From assembly GCF_036178145.1 (NCBI RefSeq), contig NZ_CP108067.1:3286001-3350000 (forward strand): a stretch of DNA of 64,000 bases. Direction: 5' to 3'. Source of the stretch: Streptomyces sp. NBC_00273 (GTDB taxonomy: Bacteria; Actinomycetota; Actinomycetes; Streptomycetales; Streptomycetaceae). The position numbers were made by a program, and so were the translations under genes. Every line of letters starts with the position of its first letter. The stretch's first letter is position 1. Below the pieces are notes generated by a model. The model did no database searches. It was given only the letters and a program-made list of their open reading frames with translations, and was not told where the DNA came from. This document shows, one piece after another, positions 59,683-64,000 of the stretch.

Positions 59683-60569
59683 GCTCCGTGCTGTACGACA
59701 CCCCCGGCCCCAAGGCCAAGGTGCGCAACTGGATCTACAGCGGGATCTTCGTCGTGCTGTTCGGGCTCGTCCTGTGGTGGGCGCTGTCCCTCATGGGCGA
59801 GAAGGGCCAGCTCGACGCCGACAAGTGGACGCCGTTCGTCACCGACAGCCGGGTCTGGACGACGTATCTGCTCCCGGGCCTGCTGGAGACCCTCAAGGCG
59901 GGCGCGCTCGCCATGGTGATCGCCCTCCCGCTGGGCGCGCTGCTGGGCATCGGCCGACTGTCGGACCACGCGTGGGTGCGGGGGCCGGTCGGAACGTGGG
60001 TCGAGTTCTTCCGTGCCATCCCGGTGCTGATGCTGATGCTGTTCGGCAACGCCCTGATGGCGCCGCGGTTCCTGGACGTCCCGTCCGACACCCGGCCTTT
60101 CTGGGCCGTGGTCATGGGCCTGGTCCTCTACAACTCGGCCGTCATCGCCGAGATCGTCCGGGCGGGTGTGCTCTCCCTGCCCCACGGCCAGAGCGACGCC
60201 GCCAAGGCGATCGGCATGCGCAAGGGCCAGACGATGGTGTACGTGCTGATCCCGCAGGCCGTGACGGCGATGCTGCCGGCCCTGGTCAGCCAGCTCGTGG
60301 TGATCCTCAAGGACACCGCGATCGGCGGCGCCCTGCTGGGCTTCGCCGAACTGCTCTCCATGAACCGGCAGATCTCGGCCAACTACAGCAACGCCATCGC
60401 GACCCTCGTCGTGATCGCGCTGATCTACATCGCCGTGAACTTCGCCCTCACCAGCTTCGCCTCCGTGCTGGAGGGCCGACTGCGGAAGTCGAAGAAGAGC
60501 ACCGGCGCGGTGGTGGGCGTCAACGACGTCAACGACATGGCCACCGGGGCGAACTCGGGCGGGATCTGA
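59679..60569 (+). CDS. gluD: Glutamate ABC transporter permease GluD
   Basis: 296 residues from ATG 59679. HisMQ-type permease with EAA loop 'EIVRAGVLSLPHGQSDAAKAIGMRKGQTMVYVLIPQAVTAMLPALVSQ' and about five to six helices; the N-terminal segment 'IYSGIFVVLFGLVLWWALSLM' is an extra helix relative to GluC. The polar C-terminal tail repeats 'VNDVND'. Last gene of gluABCD; a strong terminator follows. Confidence 0.93.
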   Translation: MSSVLYDTPGPKAKVRNWIYSGIFVVLFGLVLWWALSLMGEKGQLDADKWTPFVTDSRVWTTYLLPGLLETLKAGALAMVIALPLGALLGIGRLSDHAWVRGPVGTWVEFFRAIPVLMLMLFGNALMAPRFLDVPSDTRPFWAVVMGLVLYNSAVIAEIVRAGVLSLPHGQSDAAKAIGMRKGQTMVYVLIPQAVTAMLPALVSQLVVILKDTAIGGALLGFAELLSMNRQISANYSNAIATLVVIALIYIAVNFALTSFASVLEGRLRKSKKSTGAVVGVNDVNDMATGANSGGI

Positions 60570-60630
60570 CGGCCCTCCCGGTCCAGGGACCCTCGGGTTC
60601 TGATCTCAGGTCATTCATATTGTGAAGTCT

Positions 60631-60665
60631 GTGTGGTGCGGCGGAATTCATCCGCCGCACCACAC
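60631..60665. terminator. gluABCD terminator
   Basis: Perfect 15-bp stem GTGTGGTGCGGCGGA / TCCGCCGCACCACAC, loop attca, 61 bp after gluD and facing the end of the secreted protein gene. Confidence 0.9.
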
Positions 60666-60739
60666 TGCGTTGTACCGATCGATGCGGCATCCGGCGTCGA
60701 CGGCGGCCGCGCCGGAGGAGCGTCGAGCGACCTAGTCCA

Positions 60740-61063
60740 TCAATAGGACCTCGTGATGATGCCGCCGCTCTTCACCGAAGTGAACGGCGGGCAGGCGATG
60801 AAGGAGGGATCACGCTTGTCCTTCCATTCCAGCGAATGAACACTGACGTCGCCACCGCCGTCGTCCCGCTCGCAGATGACCGCCGCCTTGTAGTGTCCAC
60901 CATTGCTGTGACTACAGGTGGCTAACCAGCCCGCGCCGGTTGCGGACCTCTCGTTGGCGCACCCGGTCGGCCAGCCCGTAGGGGTCGCGCTCGCCACGCC
61001 GCTTTGAAGTCCGATGAGCGCCATCGCCGCACCGGCGAGCAGTGCCGTGTACCGCTTCTTCAT
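60740..61063 (-). CDS. Small secreted four-cysteine protein (hypothetical)
   Basis: 107 residues from ATG 61063. 'MKKRYTALLAGAAMALIGLQ' plus 'SGVASATPTG' is a clear Sec signal with cleavage near ASA-T. The mature ~77 residues have four cysteines ('TGCANE', 'ATCSHS', 'VICERD', 'FIACPP') that could form two disulfides, and 'GGHYKAAVICERDDGGG...SLEWKDKRDPSFIACPP'. It looks like a small extracellular domain of unknown function, perhaps an inhibitor or a spore/aerial coat component. Its GC content is lower than neighbours, hinting at recent acquisition. Confidence 0.75.
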   Translation of the reverse strand: MKKRYTALLAGAAMALIGLQSGVASATPTGWPTGCANERSATGAGWLATCSHSNGGHYKAAVICERDDGGGDVSVHSLEWKDKRDPSFIACPPFTSVKSGGIITRSY

Positions 61064-61140
61064 TTCCACCCGTCCTTTTCTCGGTCGATCCGGAAATTCC
61101 CGGCGCCACAACAGTTCCACCCCCACCGGAACCCGGCAAG

Positions 61141-61158
61141 CAGAAGGGCAACCTTCTG
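61141..61158. promoter_or_regulatory. Hairpin upstream of the small secreted protein gene
   Basis: CAGAAGG, loop gcaa, CCTTCTG: perfect 7-bp arms, 78 bp before the start codon. It may be a leader hairpin or operator. Confidence 0.4.
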
Positions 61159-61623
61159 AGGGTTACTTGAGAATCACCCCCATGGCCGCCTAAAGAAAAT
61201 GAGCAGAACACCGGGCAACTCGCGCCATCAAGAAAATCGAGGGTATTACTTCCGGAAAAACTGACTGAATTGCGGTGGGGTGAATTCCGGCCGCACCGTG
61301 TCGGAAATCGGCCGAACGGCTCGAGCGGATCCGACCCCCGAATCGCCGACCGTCATGCGCCCCGACCGCCCTGCGGCCCGCCCTCGATTCGGCTCCTTTC
61401 GAGCGGCGACGCCCGCGATGCGGACACGGCCACGACCACCAGGAACAGCCGGGCCGCACCGCGGTTCGGCGTTCCGCGAGGGTGTCGGCCCCGACGGAAG
61501 TGACGACCCTTTCGGAATTTCTGATTCCATTTACCACTGCGCCGACCAGGGTCACTTGACGCGGGCACCTACAGTGGGTTGCATACGTTCTGTGATCACA
61601 TACCGGACATCGGGAGCCGCGCC
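61159..61623. other. 465-bp stretch without a convincing gene
   Basis: Short frames exist on both strands, but none has family resemblance or a good start. AT-richer patches occur around 61185-61265. The right end holds a plausible promoter for the FAD gene (TTGACG at 61556) and a palindrome GTGATCAC at 61592-61599. Confidence 0.5.
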
Positions 61624-63225
61624 ATGGACCCGGTGATCGTCGTCGGCGCAGGACCCGTCGGGCTGTCCCTGTCGCTCGCCCTGGCGGGTGCGGGCGTGCC
61701 CTCCGTCGTGCTCGACGAAGGGCCCGGCAAGGAAGAGGTCCGCCCGGCCCGCACCGTCGTCCTGCACGCCGAAACGGCGGCCATGGCGCACCGGCTGGGC
61801 TGTACGACGCTGCGCGACGAGGGGGCTCACTTCGCCGCCTGGCGCACGATGCGCCGGCGCCAGACCGACCGGCGGATCACCTTCGAGGACCACCCGGCCC
61901 CGCTGCACGTGCCGCAGCACGCGCTGACGCGCGGACTGCGCGACGCCGCCGCGGCCCACCCGCTCGTCCAACTGGTCACCGACAGCAAGCTGGACTCCCT
62001 GGAACAGGACGGCCGGGGCGTCACCGCGCACACCCGGGGCGCCGAAACCACCTGGTGGCGCGGGAGTTACCTGGTCGGCTGCGACGGCGCCCGCTCGACC
62101 GTGCGCAAGCTGCTCGGCATCCGTTTCCCGGGCCGCACCGCCGTGGAACGGCACGCCGTGGCCGCGCTGCGCACCGAACTGCCCTGGCCCGGCGAGGCCT
62201 TGCTGCACCGCAACCCGCCGCACGAGGTCACCTCGCGGCCACTGCCCGACGGGGTGTGGCGGCTGGACTGGCTGCTCCCGCCCCGCGGGGAACTCGTGAC
62301 TCCCGACGTACTGGTGACCTTGATCCGCGACACCCTCGCGGTGTGGTGCGGCGGCACGACACCCCCGTACGACCTCATCGACACCGGGGTCCACACCCTG
62401 CACCACCGCCTCGCCCGACGCTGGCGCGACGGCCGCGCCTTCCTCGCCGGAGACGCCGCGCACCTGCTGGGCGCGCTCGGCACCCAGGGGGTCGAGGAGG
62501 GACTCCGGGACGCCGAGAACCTGGCGTGGAAGCTCTCCCTGGCCTGGCACCAGGGGGCTTCCGAGGCCCTGCTCGACAGCTACGAGGGCGAGCGGCGCAC
62601 CGCGGTCGCCTCGCGGCTGCGCGCCGCCGACCAGGCGATGCCGTCGCTGCGGGCCGGGGGCGGCCTGCGCACCTACCTCCCCGGCGCCGCGCGTTCCGCC
62701 GAATCCCTGCTCACCGACGGCCACCTGGGGCGCGGGCCGCTGGGCGCCGAGCCCACGTACGCACCGCCGGTCGCCGTGCGCGAGGTCCCGACGGCCACGG
62801 AGCCGGGCGGCCCGGTGGCGAACGTTGCGGTGACCGCCCCCGACGGGGCGACCGTGCCGCTGCGGGACCTGCTCGGGCAGGGTCGGCTGCTGGTGGTCCT
62901 GGTGGCTCCCGGCACCGGGGTCTGGGACCGCCGGCACTGGCTCGGCGCCGGACTGATGCCCCGACTCGCCGCGGCGGTGAGCGCCCTCCCGGCCCGCACC
63001 GACCTGCTGGTCGCGGACAGCTATCCGGGGGCTCCGGCGCACACCGTGCTGCTGGTGCGGCCGGACGGGCACCTGGCGGCGACCTTCGCCGGGGTCCGCC
63101 CGGCGGAGCTGTACGAGGCGGCGGACACCCTCCGGGCGGGCGCGCCCGCGTCGCGGGTGCCGGCGCCCGCCACCACGACGCCGACGCCCGCTCCGGCGCC
63201 CACGCCGACCGTGGTGATCGATTGA
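61624..63225 (+). CDS. FAD-dependent aromatic monooxygenase (PHBH/PheA-like)
   Basis: 533 residues from ATG 61624. FAD dinucleotide fold 'VIVVGAGPVGLSLSLALAGAGV', DG motif 'YLVGCDGARSTVRKLLGIRF', and GD motif 'FLAGDAAHLLGALGTQGVEEGLRDAENLAWKLSL' give a class A flavoprotein hydroxylase. Residues ~395-505 form a thioredoxin-like C-terminal domain ('PLRDLLGQGRLLVVLVAPG'), as in phenol-type hydroxylases. The tail is Pro/Thr-rich. Substrate unknown. It is alone between the secreted protein and the cysteine dioxygenase unit. Confidence 0.9.
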   Translation: MDPVIVVGAGPVGLSLSLALAGAGVPSVVLDEGPGKEEVRPARTVVLHAETAAMAHRLGCTTLRDEGAHFAAWRTMRRRQTDRRITFEDHPAPLHVPQHALTRGLRDAAAAHPLVQLVTDSKLDSLEQDGRGVTAHTRGAETTWWRGSYLVGCDGARSTVRKLLGIRFPGRTAVERHAVAALRTELPWPGEALLHRNPPHEVTSRPLPDGVWRLDWLLPPRGELVTPDVLVTLIRDTLAVWCGGTTPPYDLIDTGVHTLHHRLARRWRDGRAFLAGDAAHLLGALGTQGVEEGLRDAENLAWKLSLAWHQGASEALLDSYEGERRTAVASRLRAADQAMPSLRAGGGLRTYLPGAARSAESLLTDGHLGRGPLGAEPTYAPPVAVREVPTATEPGGPVANVAVTAPDGATVPLRDLLGQGRLLVVLVAPGTGVWDRRHWLGAGLMPRLAAAVSALPARTDLLVADSYPGAPAHTVLLVRPDGHLAATFAGVRPAELYEAADTLRAGAPASRVPAPATTTPTPAPAPTPTVVID

Positions 63226-63296
63226 CCGTCTCCGGGACTCCGTGGTTCACTCGCGGAATGACCGGCAACGACGTACGCCTGTGGCGGAGGGTCCAT

Positions 63297-63344
63297 ATGG
63301 ACCTGCTCCGCTACGCGGGCTGCGTGTGTCGCCCTTCCTGCTGA
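63297..63344 (+). CDS. Cysteine-rich leader peptide of the cysteine dioxygenase unit
   Basis: 15 residues, MDLLRYAGCVCRPSC, with ggaggg five bases before the ATG; an upstream in-frame ATG at 63258 would add 13 residues (MTGNDVRLWRRVH). Three of the last seven codons are Cys. It ends 78 bp before cysteine dioxygenase. Cys-rich short leaders acting as cysteine-sensing attenuators are known in mycobacteria, and this composition and position fit. The inter-ORF region has only weak candidate stems (GCGCGC pairs). Confidence 0.75.
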   Translation: MDLLRYAGCVCRPSC

Positions 63345-63422
63345 TTCGCCCTTCCCTCCGCGCGCCCCGTGCCGTCCACCGGCCTGCGCGCACCTCCGCG
63401 AACCCAGGAACGGTCCCCTTTC

Positions 63423-63971
63423 ATGTCTGCTCCCGCATCCGCACCCTCGTACGCCCCGGAGTCCTCGCCGGCAGCCGGCGGCCCCACGGCCGCCGAACTC
63501 CTCGATTTCGCCCTCCGCACGGCGGCCGACCCCGAGATCGTGGCCTCGCTGCCGCTCGATCCCGAGGGCCGCACCTGGATCCGGCTGGACGGGCCGGCCG
63601 GCAGCGAGGCGTGGCTGATCGGCTGGCCGCCGGGCACCGGCACCGGCTGGCACGACCACGCCGAATCGCGGGGCGCGTTCGCCACCGCCCGGGGCCGGCT
63701 CACCGAGCACTCGCTGACCGTGCGCCTGCCCGCGGAGGGCTGGAAGTCCCTGGAACTGGCGCCGGACGTCGACCGCCGCCGCACCCTGGCCGCAGGGTCG
63801 GGGCGCGCCTTCCGTGAACACCACGTGCACGAGGTCCTCAACGAGTCGCAGGCCGAGCACGCGGTTTCCGTGCACGCCTACTACCCGCCGCTCCCGCTGA
63901 TCCGCCGCTACAGCCGCAGCGGCCCGGTGCTCAGCCTGGAGCACGTCGAGCGTCCGGCGGACTGGCAGTGA
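63423..63971 (+). CDS. cdo: Cysteine dioxygenase family protein
   Basis: 182 residues from ATG 63423. Cupin iron ligands: His77 and His79 in 'GTGWHDHAESRGAF' and the third His among 'REHHVHEV' (133-136). It oxidises cysteine to cysteine sulfinate. The leader peptide upstream points to control by cysteine supply. Its stop overlaps the start of the next gene (GTGA), a rhodanese-like frame, which suits sulfur handling after cysteine breakdown. Confidence 0.9.
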   Translation: MSAPASAPSYAPESSPAAGGPTAAELLDFALRTAADPEIVASLPLDPEGRTWIRLDGPAGSEAWLIGWPPGTGTGWHDHAESRGAFATARGRLTEHSLTVRLPAEGWKSLELAPDVDRRRTLAAGSGRAFREHHVHEVLNESQAEHAVSVHAYYPPLPLIRRYSRSGPVLSLEHVERPADWQ

Positions 63972-64000
63972 GCGCCCCGATCGGCATCGACGAGCTGCTG
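63968..64000 (+). CDS. Rhodanese-like protein, first 11 codons (partial)
   Basis: GTG at 63968 overlaps the dioxygenase stop and reads MSAPIGIDELL to the window edge. Rhodanese genes beside cysteine dioxygenase are common in streptomycetes, and this N-terminus is of that type, but too little is visible to be sure. Confidence 0.5.
   Translation, partial: MSAPIGIDELL

Noticed and set aside
61280..61636. A 118-codon plus-strand frame in the gene-free stretch.
   Set aside because: Arg/Pro/Ala-rich with no ribosome site, overlapping the start of the FAD gene out of frame.
1..64000. Mobile elements, prophage, CRISPR arrays, tRNA and rRNA genes.
   Set aside because: No transposase, integrase, phage structural gene, direct-repeat array, cloverleaf or rRNA-like stretch was recognised in reading the window. 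tRNAscan-SE and Infernal would be needed to exclude small RNAs.

Overview
The window is chromosomal DNA of a Streptomyces-type actinobacterium. Evidence: very high GC with G/C-biased third codon positions, frequent GTG starts, class II ribonucleotide reductase nrdJ beside nrdR and lexA, a gluABCD glutamate transporter, a mycothiol-dependent (maleylpyruvate isomerase-like) enzyme, HxlR/TetR/LacI regulators, and several proteins of streptomycete-restricted types. From memory (not checked here) the order recQ - rnhB - nrdJ/nrdR/lexA - dinG-like helicase - siderophore genes - hflX - M1 peptidase - RSH - dapF - miaA - miaB - two-component system - gluABCD resembles the S. coelicolor SCO5774 to SCO5815 interval. 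This is mostly core-like chromosome with small accessory insertions rather than a mobile island. No rRNA, tRNA, CRISPR array, insertion sequence or prophage was recognised.

Layout. 1-9.4 kb: start of an ABC transporter gene, NUDIX regulator, glycogen debranching enzyme, DUF4192 protein, RecQ with a fused phosphoribosyltransferase-like tail, two streptomycete orphans and RNase HII. 9.5-19.4 kb: TetR/MFS efflux pair with two clear operators, DUF4153/DUF4173 membrane protein, ADP-ribosylglycohydrolase, histidine phosphatase, YdbC-like protein, arylamine N-acetyltransferase, DUF1152 protein, and a divergent nitroreductase/HxlR pair. 19.5-26.4 kb: DNA precursor and damage block (nrdRJ with NrdR boxes, lexA with an SOS box, DinG-type helicase). 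26.4-33.0 kb: four-gene NRPS-independent siderophore (NIS) operon. 33.2-46.4 kb: serine protease, hflX, M1 peptidase, second RelA/SpoT homologue, dapF, miaA, two small proteins including an MT0933-like antitoxin, LigB-like protein, miaB overlapping an MDMPI enzyme.

46.4-64 kb: LysR regulator and an orphan TAXI binding protein; a locus that reads as an N-glycan core catabolic unit (ROK kinase, LacI regulator, a small frameshifted gene, then divergently a GH5 glycosidase and a Tat-exported GH85 endo-beta-N-acetylglucosaminidase) with a pair of matching LacI-type operators in the shared promoter; a two-component system; gluABCD; a small secreted four-cysteine protein; an FAD monooxygenase; and a cysteine-rich leader peptide ahead of a cysteine dioxygenase and the start of a rhodanese-like gene.

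The most interesting items are the NIS siderophore operon, which lacks the usual decarboxylase, N-hydroxylase, transporter and visible iron box; the N-glycan locus with its operator pair and frameshifted neighbour; the RecQ/PRTase fusion with DnaA-box-like sites in its promoter; and the cysteine leader peptide. All starts, family calls and sites were read by eye; no database search was run.
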